Source: Terrabacter aerolatus
GTDB taxonomy: Bacteria > Actinomycetota > Actinomycetes > Actinomycetales > Dermatophilaceae
Length of the DNA stretch: 64,000 bases
Assembly (NCBI RefSeq): GCF_007991735.1
Contig: NZ_BJYX01000018.1
Location: 1 to 64,000 of the forward strand
Reading direction: 5' to 3'
Shown: in pieces, positions 49,517 to 61,404 of the stretch
Position numbering within the stretch: the stretch's first letter is position 1
Layout: every line of letters begins with the position of its first letter
Position numbers and translations under genes: made by a program
The notes under the pieces: model-generated
Database searches by the model: none
Told to the model about the DNA's origin: nothing
Seen by the model: only the letters and a program-made list of their open reading frames with translations

Positions 49517-50482
49517 TCAGACGGGGTGCCTGCGCGTCGAGAGGACGCCGAAGGTGAGGGAGACGACGAGGAGGCTCGCGCCGAGCATGTGCAGCAGGAC
49601 GAGCGCCTCCGGCAGCTTCGTGAAGTACTGCACGTAGCCGATGAGGCCCTGAGCGAGGGTCACGACGAGGACCACGGTCCAGGCGCGACGCGCCTCGCTC
49701 GTCTCCGCGCTGATGCTCACGGCCACGAGCGTGGCGATGACGAGCCCGCAGAAGAGCATGACGGCGTCCGCGTGCATCCACGACACGAAACGCGGGTCGA
49801 ACCCGGTCCGTGCGGGATGGTCCGCGTCGCCGGAGTGGGGCCCGGACCCCGTGACGACCACGCCGAGGAGCAGCACCGCCGCGCCGACCGCGCTCGTGCC
49901 GAGGGCGAGCCTGCGGGCGAGCGGGTGCACGACGAGCTCTCCCGGGCCTGACACCTCGTCGCGGGCCCCGCGCACCACGGCCGTCGAGAGGGCGACGAGC
50001 ACCATCGACAGCAGGAAGTGCGACATGACGGGCCACGGGTTGAGCCCGGTCAGCACGGTGATGCCGCCGAGCACCGCCTGGGCCGGGATGCCGGCGAGCA
50101 CGCCCACGGCCGCGAGGTGCAGGCGACGGCGCTGCGGCCAGCGGGTCAGCACGACCCACAGCGAGACGAGGGCGAGGACGCCCACGACCCCGGTCAGGGT
50201 GCGGTTCCCGAACTCGACGAGGTCGTGGAAGGAGCTGGCCGGCGTGCGCACGGGGGTGAAGGACCCGGGCTGGCACTCCGGCCACGTGCTGCACCCCAGG
50301 CCGCTGCCGGTGAGTCGGACGACGCCGCCGGTCACCACGATGCCGACCTCGGCGACGAGGTTGGCCACGAGGAGCGGCCGCACCCAGGACGACGGGACGG
50401 TGGGGAGCCGACCGGCCGCCCGGGCGAGCCGGCTCGTGCCGGTCGCGCGGTCGACGTCGGTCACGGTTGACGTGGAGGACAC
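49517..50482 (-). CDS. ctaA: Heme A synthase (COX15/CtaA family)
   Basis: 321 residues with eight hydrophobic helices. Hydroxylates heme O to heme A for the aa3-type cytochrome oxidase. GIVVTGGVVRLTGSGLGCSTWPECQPGSF, with the Cys pair region typical of the CtaA family, FHDLVEFGNRTLTGVVG with heme-ligand His, VMSHFLLSMVLVAL, and WMHADAVMLFCGL and LVLLHMLGASLLV. GTG 50482 is 6 bases after TACCCT (minus strand), whose TAC comes from a GGCATAC motif. No Shine-Dalgarno sequence. Confidence 0.94.
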   Translation of the reverse strand: MSSTSTVTDVDRATGTSRLARAAGRLPTVPSSWVRPLLVANLVAEVGIVVTGGVVRLTGSGLGCSTWPECQPGSFTPVRTPASSFHDLVEFGNRTLTGVVGVLALVSLWVVLTRWPQRRRLHLAAVGVLAGIPAQAVLGGITVLTGLNPWPVMSHFLLSMVLVALSTAVVRGARDEVSGPGELVVHPLARRLALGTSAVGAAVLLLGVVVTGSGPHSGDADHPARTGFDPRFVSWMHADAVMLFCGLVIATLVAVSISAETSEARRAWTVVLVVTLAQGLIGYVQYFTKLPEALVLLHMLGASLLVVSLTFGVLSTRRHPV

Positions 50483-50565
50483 CCCGCAAGGGTATGCCGC
50501 CGGGCGGGGTCCGCCCGCACCGCCCGGTCAGCCCGCGGTCGCGTGGGGACGGGCCGGCGCAGCCG

Positions 50566-51048
50566 TCAGGCCAGGCCCTTCCAGACGACCGCCGAGCCGG
50601 CGTGCCCGGCCAGGACGACGGTCACGAGGGCGGCGAGCGCGGCCAGCACGACGAGGGTGCCGACGAGGACGTCGAAGGCGTGCCCCCGGGGTGACTCCTC
50701 CTCCGGCGGCCGCGCGAACCAGAGCGCCACGAGCGTGAGGACCATGAAGAGGAGGCACAGCAGCCGGGCCCGGTCACCCCACTGGACGTGGTCGTTGAGC
50801 ATCGCCAGGTCGGTCGTCCCGGCGCGGACCCGCGTCACCCGGCGCTGCAGGGCCTCCCCGCTCTCGGCCGCGACGAAGGCCGAGACCCCCGAGACGACGG
50901 CGCCCGCGGCGGTCGGCCAGCGCAGGACGCGACGCCACCCGGGGCGCACGACGTAGGCGATGGCGCACAGGGCGGACAGGGGGACGAGCACGACGACCGC
51001 GTGGATCACGAGCGCGTGCATCGGCAGTCCGAAGATGTAGTCGAACAC
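50566..51048 (-). CDS. DUF2231-type membrane protein
   Basis: 160 residues with four hydrophobic helices. FDYIFGLPMHALVIHAVVVLVPLSALCAIAYVV, with paired His in HALVIHAVV, and a later GVSAFVAAESGEAL and VQWGDRARLL are typical of the DUF2231 family, whose function is unknown; the His residues could bind heme or metal. GTG 51048 has GGAGG 5 bases upstream. It lies between an ABC exporter and ctaA on the same strand with gaps of 50 and 83 bases. Confidence 0.8.
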   Translation of the reverse strand: MFDYIFGLPMHALVIHAVVVLVPLSALCAIAYVVRPGWRRVLRWPTAAGAVVSGVSAFVAAESGEALQRRVTRVRAGTTDLAMLNDHVQWGDRARLLCLLFMVLTLVALWFARPPEEESPRGHAFDVLVGTLVVLAALAALVTVVLAGHAGSAVVWKGLA

Positions 51049-51098
51049 GACGCCTCCAGGCCGATCGGGGATGGTGCGGTCCGGCCAGTGTCGTGCGT

Positions 51099-51878
51099 TC
51101 AGTCGTCGAAGCGGAACAGACGCGCCGCGAGGACCGTGGCCAGCAGTCCCCACGCGAGGACGACGACGAGGGCCACCAGGTTCAGCTGTCCGGCGACGAG
51201 GGCCGACCGGAGGCCGTCGGCGAGGCCGGCCGACGGCAGGTACGCCGCGACGTGGGACACCCCGGCCGGCAGCTCGGTGCGGGGCACGATGACGCCACCG
51301 AGCCCGAGGAGCAGCACCCACACGAGGTTCGCGATCGCGAGGACCGCCTCGGCCCGCAGGGTCCCCGCGAGCAGGAGGGCCAGGGCCACGAACGCCCACG
51401 TGCCGACGACGACGAAGAGGACGGCAAACGCGATCCCCGAGGCCTGCGGTCGCCACCCGAGGGCCGCGCCCAGCACGGCGATGACACCGACCTGGACCAC
51501 CTCGACCGCCAGCGTGGCGAGCACCTTGGCGGCCACGAGGCCGGATCGCCCCAGCGGGGTGACCCCGAGGTAGCGCAGCACGGCGTAACGCCGGTCGAAG
51601 CCGGTCGAGATCGCCTGCGCCGTGAACGCCGACGAGATGACGCACAGGGCGATGACCCCGGCCGTCGCGACGTCGATGCGACGACCCGGCCCCAGGGACG
51701 GAGAGCTCGTGAGGCTCAGTCCGACGAGCGCCATCGCCGGCAGGACGAGGGAGACGAGCAGCTGCTCCCCGTTCCGGAGCAGGCTGCCGACCTCGAACGC
51801 CGCCTGGGCGAGGATGCGGCGACGTGGAGACGCGGCGCCCGAGCGGGTCGAGGTGACGGGCGTGGTGGGGGTGCTCAC
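51099..51878 (-). CDS. ABC-2 type transporter permease
   Basis: 259 residues with six hydrophobic segments after a 35-residue cytoplasmic N-terminus. FEVGSLLRNGEQLLVSLVLPAMALVGLSL and YAVLRYLGVTPLGRSGLVAAK fit ABC-2 exporters of the DrrB/NodJ kind. With the ATPase it would export a drug, lipid or polysaccharide precursor. GTG 51878 overlaps the ATPase stop by 4 bases (GTGA). A heme-related role is possible given adjacent ctaA, but this is only positional. Confidence 0.9.
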   Translation of the reverse strand: MSTPTTPVTSTRSGAASPRRRILAQAAFEVGSLLRNGEQLLVSLVLPAMALVGLSLTSSPSLGPGRRIDVATAGVIALCVISSAFTAQAISTGFDRRYAVLRYLGVTPLGRSGLVAAKVLATLAVEVVQVGVIAVLGAALGWRPQASGIAFAVLFVVVGTWAFVALALLLAGTLRAEAVLAIANLVWVLLLGLGGVIVPRTELPAGVSHVAAYLPSAGLADGLRSALVAGQLNLVALVVVLAWGLLATVLAARLFRFDD

Positions 51879-52585
51879 GCGGCTCCCTTGCGGGTCAGGC
51901 TGAAGTAGACGTCCTCGAGGGAACGTCCGCCCGTGACCGAGTCGGGCGTCCCCTCGGCGACGGTGCGTCCGGCGTTCATGATGACGAGGTGGTCGGCGAG
52001 CCGCTCGGCCTCCTCGAAGGAGTGGGTGGTGACCACGACGGTGGTGCCGGCGTCCCGCTGCTCGGCGACGAGGTCCCACACGTCGAGGCGCCCGTGGGGG
52101 TCGAGCCCGGCGGCCGGCTCGTCGAGGAAGAGGACCTCGGGCCGACCCAGGAGCGAGGCCGCGAGGGCCAGGCGCTGCTTCTGCCCGCCGGAGAGTCGTC
52201 GGACGGTCGTCGAGGCGAAGTCCGTGACGCCGAGCCGGCGCGCCACCGCGTCGACGTCGACGGGGTCGGCGTAGAGCCGGGACAGGTGCCGCAGCAGTCG
52301 CAGCGGCCTCGTGCCGTTGGGCAGGCCGCCGGCCTGCAGCATGACGCCGACCCGGGCGCGGTGCTCGGCGCCCGCCTGCCAGGGGTCGGTGTCCAGCACC
52401 CGCACCGTCCCGCGGTCGGGTCGGCCCAGACCGACGGCGCACTCGATGGCCGTCGTCTTGCCCGCACCGTTGGGCCCGAGGACCGCGGTGATGCGTCCCA
52501 CCGGGGCGCTCCACGTCAGCCCGTCCAGGGCGGCCACCTGACCGAAAGTGCGGTGGAGGTCGGACAGTGTCACCGCGGAGGTCAT
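51875..52585 (-). CDS. ABC transporter ATP-binding protein
   Basis: 236 residues. Walker A GPNGAGKTTAIECAVGL, Q-loop VGVMLQAGGLPNGT, signature RRLSGGQKQRLALAAS, Walker B VLFLDEPAAGLDP and H-loop VVTTHSFEEAERLADH. DrrA/CcmA-type exporter subunit. Its promoter (TAGACT, 8 bases before ATG) overlaps that of psd on the other strand at 52594-52603. Confidence 0.93.
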   Translation of the reverse strand: MTSAVTLSDLHRTFGQVAALDGLTWSAPVGRITAVLGPNGAGKTTAIECAVGLGRPDRGTVRVLDTDPWQAGAEHRARVGVMLQAGGLPNGTRPLRLLRHLSRLYADPVDVDAVARRLGVTDFASTTVRRLSGGQKQRLALAASLLGRPEVLFLDEPAAGLDPHGRLDVWDLVAEQRDAGTTVVVTTHSFEEAERLADHLVIMNAGRTVAEGTPDSVTGGRSLEDVYFSLTRKGAA

Positions 52586-52593
52586 GACTCATG

Positions 52594-52603
52594 AGTCTAG
52601 GCT
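52594..52603. promoter_or_regulatory. Overlapping divergent -10 boxes (ABC exporter / psd)
   Basis: AGTCTAGGCT reads TAGGCT forward (52598-52603, towards psd) and TAGACT in reverse (52599-52594, towards the ATPase gene); both share the central TA. A 10-base palindrome, ACTCATGAGT (52587-52596), overlaps its left edge and could be a regulator site. Confidence 0.5.
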
Positions 52604-52655
52604 CGGGGGTCAACGACCCACGCATCCGCCTCGACCCCGACGGAGAGCCCCACCC

Positions 52656-53321
52656 GTGAAGATCGACCCAGCAGCCAAGCCCTTCACCGCCTTGGCCGCA
52701 GTGCCGACGGTGATCGCCGCGCTGGCCCGCCGACCCCGCACGACCGCCGCCCTCGGACTGCTGACGGCCGGGGTGACCCTCTTCTTCCGAGACCCCGACC
52801 GCACCCCGGACCACACGCCGGTGACGGACCCCGACGTCGTGATCGCGCCCGCCGACGGCATCGTCATGCACGTGGGGACGCCGCAGCCGGGCATCGCGCC
52901 ACCGGGGGAGTGGCAGCAGGTCAGCATCTTCCTGTCGCTGCTCGACGTGCACATGAACCGCTCGCCCTACGGCGGTCGCGTCATCGACGTCACCCACACT
53001 CCGGGTCGCTTCCTCGCGGCCTACCGCGCCGAGAGCGCGACGAAGAACGAGCGCAGCGAGATCATCGTCGAGCGGGTCGTCGGCGGACGCCCGCGACGGG
53101 TCGTCTACCGCCAGCTCGTCGGCCAGCTCGCCCGTCGCATCGTCACCCGCATCGAGCCGGGCGACGAGGTCCCCACGGGCGCCCGGATGGGGCTGATGAA
53201 GTTCGGGTCGCGCATGGACGTCTTCGTGCCGCCGGAGGTGCAGCTCGAGGTGACCAAGGGCAAGCGCGCCATCGGGGGAGAGACGGTGCTCGGTCGCTTC
53301 CCGGCGGCGGACCCGTCGTGA
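52656..53321 (+). CDS. psd: Phosphatidylserine decarboxylase (short, archaetidylserine-type)
   Basis: 221 residues. Converts phosphatidylserine to phosphatidylethanolamine with a pyruvoyl group made by self-cleavage. FFRDPDRTP, VIAPADGIVMHVG, FLSLLDVHMNRSPYGG with the conserved His, and the processing site MKFGSRMDVF, where cleavage would fall between Gly and Ser. One or two N-terminal hydrophobic segments. Shorter than the E. coli enzyme, as usual for the Psd-A group. GTG 52656 has GGAG about 11 bases upstream; the leader is about 50 bases. Overlaps pssA (GTGA). Confidence 0.94.
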   Translation: MKIDPAAKPFTALAAVPTVIAALARRPRTTAALGLLTAGVTLFFRDPDRTPDHTPVTDPDVVIAPADGIVMHVGTPQPGIAPPGEWQQVSIFLSLLDVHMNRSPYGGRVIDVTHTPGRFLAAYRAESATKNERSEIIVERVVGGRPRRVVYRQLVGQLARRIVTRIEPGDEVPTGARMGLMKFGSRMDVFVPPEVQLEVTKGKRAIGGETVLGRFPAADPS

Positions 53322-54250
53322 ACGGTGTGAACGGTGAGACGGGCTCCGACGAGCGACCCCGCCGCCGCGACCGGGTGAGTCGGCGCATGCGCCTCGTCTC
53401 GGCCACCGGGGCCCGCGTCATCCCGCTCGACCGGCTCAACCCGCGCGTGCGGGCGCGGGCCACGCTGCCCAGCCTCTTCACGCTCGGCAACATGCTCTGC
53501 GGGTTCTCCTCGGTGCTGCTCTCCTTCCAGGGTCACTTCCGCACCGCGGCGGTCCTCGTCGGCATCTCGATCGTCCTCGACATCTGCGACGGTGCCGTCG
53601 CGCGTGCCGTCGGGGCCATCACGCCCTTCGGCCTGCAGTTCGACTCGCTCGCCGACCTCATCTCGTTCGGCATCGCCCCCGCGGTGCTCGTCTACACGTG
53701 GGCGCTGCCGGCCTACCCGGTCTGGGCCTGGGCCGGGGCGATGTTCTGGCTCGCCTGCGCCGCCTACCGCCTGGCGCGCTTCAACGTCACCATCGACCCC
53801 CTCGCCGACAAGCGCTACTTCGTCGGCCTCGCGAGTCCCGGCGCCGCCGGAGTCGTCATCTCCACCGTGCTCGCCATCGGCGACCCGCTCTACGACTGGG
53901 CGCCCCTCGTGCCGGTCGCGGCCGGCGTCGTCCCGGCGGCCCTCATGGCCTCGTCGTTCCGGTTCAGGTCCTTCCGTGACCTGCTCTCGCCCCGGCACCT
54001 GCGCATCACCGTCCCGCTCGGCATCGTCATCGTCGTCGGCCTCGTGCTCTTCCCCGGGGCGACGGGCATGGCGCTCGCCTACGGCTACGTGCTGACGTGC
54101 CCGCTCGGCTGGGTCTCGGCGCCGCTGCGCCGGCGCTGGTTCGGCGACGACGCCGTGGCGCCACCTCGCACCCGGATGCCGTCCGTCATCATGCCGCCCG
54201 ACCTCGACGACGACGAGGACGACGACCTCGACGACGGTCCGTGCCGCTAA
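53318..54250 (+). CDS. pssA: CDP-diacylglycerol-serine O-phosphatidyltransferase
   Basis: 310 residues with about eight helices. Makes phosphatidylserine, the substrate of Psd. The CDP-alcohol phosphatidyltransferase motif is complete: DICDGAVARAVGAITPFG followed by LQFDSLADLISFG (DG-x2-AR-x8-G-x3-D-x3-D). N-terminal 45 residues are Arg-rich and cytoplasmic; the C-terminal 25 are strongly acidic (DLDDDEDDDLDDG). GTG 53318 overlaps the psd stop, so the two enzymes of the pathway are coupled. Confidence 0.95.
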   Translation: MNGVNGETGSDERPRRRDRVSRRMRLVSATGARVIPLDRLNPRVRARATLPSLFTLGNMLCGFSSVLLSFQGHFRTAAVLVGISIVLDICDGAVARAVGAITPFGLQFDSLADLISFGIAPAVLVYTWALPAYPVWAWAGAMFWLACAAYRLARFNVTIDPLADKRYFVGLASPGAAGVVISTVLAIGDPLYDWAPLVPVAAGVVPAALMASSFRFRSFRDLLSPRHLRITVPLGIVIVVGLVLFPGATGMALAYGYVLTCPLGWVSAPLRRRWFGDDAVAPPRTRMPSVIMPPDLDDDEDDDLDDGPCR

Positions 54251-54297
54251 GGCTCTCCTAACTGGAGTGGAGCGCCCATTTACGTCACAATGGTGTG

Positions 54298-55119
54298 GTG
54301 TTTATCGGAGAGCACGCCCCGCGTGAGACGAAGGACGGCGAGGACGTCCTGCACGTCTCCCCGCTCGAGTCGCGCACGCGCTCGCGGGTGCTCCACATGG
54401 TCTCGGCCGACGGCCCGATCACGGCCGCCGAGCTGGGTCGCCACCTCGACCTGACCCCGGCCGCCGTCCGACGCCACCTCGACGCCCTGGTCGAGGAGGG
54501 CACGGTCGTGCCGCACGAGCCCACCACCGCCCGCCGCGGTCGCGGACGCCCCGCCCGGGCCTACGTCGTGTCCGACGCCGGGCACGGTGCGCTCGAGGCC
54601 GACTACGACTCGCTCGCCGTCGAGGTGCTCCGCTACCTGGAGGCGCACGCGGGGCCGGCTGCCGTCGGGGACTTCGCCCGCAACCGCGTCGCGGCCCTCG
54701 AGGAGCGGTATGCCGCCCGCCTCGCCGCCGCTGGTGACGCCCCCGCCGACCGCACCGCGGCCCTCGTCGAGGCGCTGAGCGAGGACGGCTTCGCCGCGTC
54801 CGCCCGCCCCGTCGGTGCCGGGGGGCTCACCGGGGTGCAGCTCTGCCAGGGGCACTGCCCCGTCCAGCACGTCGCCGCGGAGTTCCCGGCGTTCTGCGAG
54901 GCCGAGACCGACGCGTTCTCGCGTCTGCTCGGCGTCCATGTCCAGCGCCTCGCGACCCTCGCGGGCGGCCACCACGTGTGCACCACCTTCGTCCCGACCG
55001 GTGGGATCGCCACCCGCCCCCGGAAGACCACGCAGCCCCCGGGTGTTGACCCGGAGGCTGCCCCGCTTCGCCCGAGCACCACCGACACGCTCACGCACGT
55101 CAAGGAAGGTTCCTCATGA
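54298..55119 (+). CDS. sufR: Fe-S cluster regulator SufR
   Basis: 273 residues. N-terminal winged helix ([30 protein letters not shown]) followed by the basic wing [11 protein letters not shown]. The C-terminal part carries four Cys, in LCQGHC, FCEAET and HHVCTT, spaced as the iron-sulfur ligands of SufR. It would repress the suf operon when clusters are plentiful. GTG 54298 is preferred over GTG 54295 because a CACAAT box (54286-54291) ends 6 bases before it, suggesting leaderless translation. Stop overlaps sufB by 4 bases (ATGA) behind a strong AAGGAAGG. Confidence 0.94.
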   Translation: MFIGEHAPRETKDGEDVLHVSPLESRTRSRVLHMVSADGPITAAELGRHLDLTPAAVRRHLDALVEEGTVVPHEPTTARRGRGRPARAYVVSDAGHGALEADYDSLAVEVLRYLEAHAGPAAVGDFARNRVAALEERYAARLAAAGDAPADRTAALVEALSEDGFAASARPVGAGGLTGVQLCQGHCPVQHVAAEFPAFCEAETDAFSRLLGVHVQRLATLAGGHHVCTTFVPTGGIATRPRKTTQPPGVDPEAAPLRPSTTDTLTHVKEGSS

Positions 55120-56536
55120 CCACCCACATCGAAGAGCTGAACCCCGGCCTCAAGGGCATCGGCACCTATGAGTACGGCTGGGCCGACAGCGACGTGGCCG
55201 GAGCCACGGCGCGTCGTGGGCTCAACGAGGACGTCGTGCGCGACATCTCGGCCCGCAAGAACGAGCCCGAGTGGATGACGAAGCTGCGCCTGAAGAGCCT
55301 CAGCCTCTTCGGCAAGAAGCCGATGCCGGCCTGGGGCTCCGACCTCACGGGCATCGACTTCCAGAACATCAAGTACTTCGTGAAGTCCACGGAGAAGCAG
55401 GCGGCCACGTGGGACGACCTGCCCGAGGACATCAAGAACACCTACGACCGCCTGGGCATCCCCGAGGCCGAGAAGCAGCGCCTCGTCTCGGGTGTCGCGG
55501 CCCAGTACGAGTCGGAGGTCGTCTACCACCAGATCCGTGAGGACCTCGAGGCCCAGGGCGTCATCTTCCTCGACACCGACACGGCGCTGAAGGAGCACGA
55601 GGACCTCTTCCGCGAGCACTTCGCCACGGTGATCCCCGCCGGCGACAACAAGTTCGCCGCGCTCAACACCGCCGTGTGGTCGGGTGGCTCGTTCATCTAC
55701 GTGCCCAAGGGCGTCCACGTCGACATCCCGCTCCAGGCCTACTTCCGCATCAACACCGAGAACATGGGCCAGTTCGAGCGGACGCTGATCATCGCCGACG
55801 AGGGCTCCTACGTGCACTACGTCGAGGGCTGCACCGCCCCGATCTACAAGTCGGACTCGCTGCACTCCGCCGTCGTCGAGATCATCGTCAAGAAGAACGC
55901 CCGCGTGCGCTACACGACGATCCAGAACTGGTCCAACAACGTCTACAACCTCGTCACCAAGCGCGCGACGTGCGAGGCCGGGGCGACGATGGAGTGGGTC
56001 GACGGCAACATCGGCTCCAAGGTGACGATGAAGTACCCCGCCGTCTTCCTCATGGGCGAGCACGCCAAGGGCGAGACGCTCTCGATCGCCTTCGCCGGCG
56101 AGGGCCAGCACCAGGACACCGGCTCCAAGATGGTCCACGCGGCGCCCAACACGAAGAGCTCGATCATCAGCAAGTCCGTTGCCCGTGGTGGCGGCCGGGC
56201 CAGCTACCGCGGTCTCGTGCAGGTCCTCGAGGGCGCCTCGCACTCGGCCTCGACGGTGCGCTGCGACGCCCTCCTCGTCGACACGATCAGCCGCTCCGAC
56301 ACCTACCCGTACGTCGACATCCGCGAGGACGACGTCTCGATGGGTCACGAGGCCACGGTCTCGAAGGTGTCCGAGGACCAGCTCTTCTACCTCATGTCCC
56401 GCGGCATGGCCGAGGACGAGGCCATGGCGATGATCGTGCGCGGCTTCATCGAGCCGATCGCGCGCGAGCTGCCGATGGAGTACGCCCTCGAGCTCAACCG
56501 CCTCATCGAGCTGCAGATGGAAGGAGCCGTCGGCTG

Positions 56537-56537
<1 letters not shown>
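55116..56537 (+). CDS. sufB: Fe-S cluster assembly protein SufB
   Basis: 473 residues. Scaffold subunit of the SufBC2D complex on which clusters form. [15 protein letters not shown], then [30 protein letters not shown] and the C-terminal [23 protein letters not shown] are characteristic. No intein, unlike some mycobacterial SufB. One-base overlap with sufD (TGATG). Confidence 0.98.
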
Positions 56538-59924
<3,387 letters not shown>

Positions 59925-59925
<1 letters not shown>

Positions 59926-60407
59926 TGGACCTCTACCAGGAGCTCATCCTCGAGCACTCGAAGCGCCCGCAGCACTCCGGGCTGCGTGAGCCGTTCGACG
60001 CCGAGGTGCACCACATCAACCCGACGTGCGGCGACGAGGTCACCCTCCGCGTCGACGTCACGGGCACCGGCCCCGACGCGGTCGTCACCGACATCTCGTA
60101 TGCCGCACAGGGCTGCTCGATCTCCGTGGCGAGCACGTCGGTGCTCGCCGAGGAGGTCATCGGGCACCCGGTGGCCGAGGCGCTCGAGACCTTCGAGGCG
60201 ATGCGCGCGATGCTCACCTCCAAGGGCCAGGTCGCCGGTGACGAGGCCCTCATCGGTGACGGAGTCGCCTTCGCCGGCGTCTCGAAGTACCCCGCGCGCG
60301 TCAAGTGCGCCCTGCTCGGCTGGACCGCTTTCACCGACGCCCTGGCCCGAGCCGGTGTCGACATCTCTTCCACGAGTTCGCCCTCCCCGCAAGGAGTTCC
60401 GTCATGA
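59925..60407 (+). CDS. sufU: Zinc-dependent sulfur-transfer protein SufU
   Basis: 160 residues. Accepts sulfur from SufS. Three conserved Cys in NPTCGDEV, AQGCSIS and VKCALLGW plus the Asp of GDE bind Zn, and the SufU-specific insertion between the second and third Cys (EALETFEAMRAMLTSKG) separates it from IscU. ATG 59925 overlaps the sufS stop; stop overlaps the next gene (ATGA). Confidence 0.96.
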
Positions 60408-60730
60408 CCGCAACCACCACTCCGCCCAACGTGGCCGACGTCGAGGAGGCCATGCGCGACGTCGTCGACCCCGAGCTCGGCATCAACGTCGTCGACCTGG
60501 GCCTCGTCTACGGCATCACCGTCGACGCGCAGTCGCACGCCGTCCTCGACATGACGCTGACCTCGGCCGCCTGCCCGCTCACCGACGTCATCGAGGACCA
60601 GACGGCGCAGGCCCTCGAGGGGCTCGTGGCGACGCACCGGATCAACTGGGTGTGGATGCCGCCGTGGGGTCCAGACAAGATCACCGAGGACGGGCGCGAG
60701 CAGCTGCGCGCCCTCGGCTTCAACCTCTGA
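60404..60730 (+). CDS. sufT: Metal-sulfur cluster assembly factor (SufT/DUF59)
   Basis: 108 residues. MIP18/DUF59 fold: VEEAMRDVVDPELGINVVDLGLVYGI, then MTLTSAACPLTDVIEDQ with the conserved Cys. Members help mature Fe-S proteins, and in this place, last in the suf operon, the name SufT is commonly used. Overlaps sufU by 4 bases. Confidence 0.92.
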   Translation: MTATTTPPNVADVEEAMRDVVDPELGINVVDLGLVYGITVDAQSHAVLDMTLTSAACPLTDVIEDQTAQALEGLVATHRINWVWMPPWGPDKITEDGREQLRALGFNL

Positions 60731-60749
60731 GCCAGCACCGCCCGCGCCC

Positions 60750-61379
60750 GTGACGACGCGCGTCATCGAGGTCGACCCCGCGCGGTTCGACCGCTGGATG
60801 GCGGGCTTCGCCGAGCGGCACGGCCCCTACGCCGCCGCCGAGGAGTCCACTCCCGGCGGCGTCGTCGTGTCCGCGCACGCCGCCGACGGATCCACCGTCG
60901 TCGCAACGCCGTTCGCGCACGAGCCGCTCGGCGTCGTCCTCGTCCGACGGGGAGGGTATGCCGTCGGCCTCGCTGTCGGGGGATCGTTCACCGCGTCCAA
61001 GGTCGGCACCCGGCGCGTGCAGTCGCGCACCGCCGCGGGCGGGTGGTCGCAGCAGCGGTTCGCCCGCCGCCGGGGCAAGCAGGCCGACGAGCTCGTGGAC
61101 GCCGTCGTGGGCCATGCCCGACGGGTGCTGCTCGGGGACGACGAGAGCCCGCGGGCCGGTGCGGACGGCATACCCCGGGGTCTGGTCGTGGGCGGGGACC
61201 GCACCCTCGTGCGCGAGGTCCTCGAAGCGGGCGCATTGCGGGCCCTGCACGGCCTGCCGATGCGCGAGCTCTACGACCTGCCCGACCCCAGGCGCGACGT
61301 GCTCGAGGCCGCGCTGCGCCGCGGGCGGGCCGTGCGCGTCGAGCTCACCGAGACCTCCGAGACCTCCGAGCCCACCTAG
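60750..61379 (+). CDS. acVLRF1-type peptidyl-tRNA hydrolase (eRF1/Vms1-like release factor)
   Basis: 209 residues. The core reads GVVLVRRGGYAVGLAVGGSF, VGTRRVQSRTAAGGWSQQRF and ARRRGKQADELVD, with the Gly-x-x-Gln loop of VLRF1 proteins that release nascent chains from stalled ribosomes, as Vms1/ANKZF1 does in eukaryotes. The first 55 residues are a variable domain. GTG 60750 is 19 bases after the suf operon, so it may be co-transcribed, which would tie ribosome rescue to Fe-S stress. The C-terminus repeats ETSETSEPT. Family assignment is from memory of the motif. Confidence 0.8.
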   Translation: MTTRVIEVDPARFDRWMAGFAERHGPYAAAEESTPGGVVVSAHAADGSTVVATPFAHEPLGVVLVRRGGYAVGLAVGGSFTASKVGTRRVQSRTAAGGWSQQRFARRRGKQADELVDAVVGHARRVLLGDDESPRAGADGIPRGLVVGGDRTLVREVLEAGALRALHGLPMRELYDLPDPRRDVLEAALRRGRAVRVELTETSETSEPT

Positions 61380-61388
61380 CCCACCTGG

Positions 61389-61401
61389 CTCCCGCCGGGA
61401 G
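61389..61401. terminator. Weak hairpin between convergent genes
   Basis: CTCCC-GCC-GGGAG, a 5-bp stem in the 25-base gap between the acVLRF1 gene and the convergent metallopeptidase gene. Confidence 0.35.
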
Positions 61402-61404
61402 GGG

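Noticed and set aside
54280-54310. Possible SufR operator around TCACAATGGTGTG
   Set aside because: The half-sites CAC and GTG are too short and the spacing does not match the operator arrangement I know for mycobacterial SufR.
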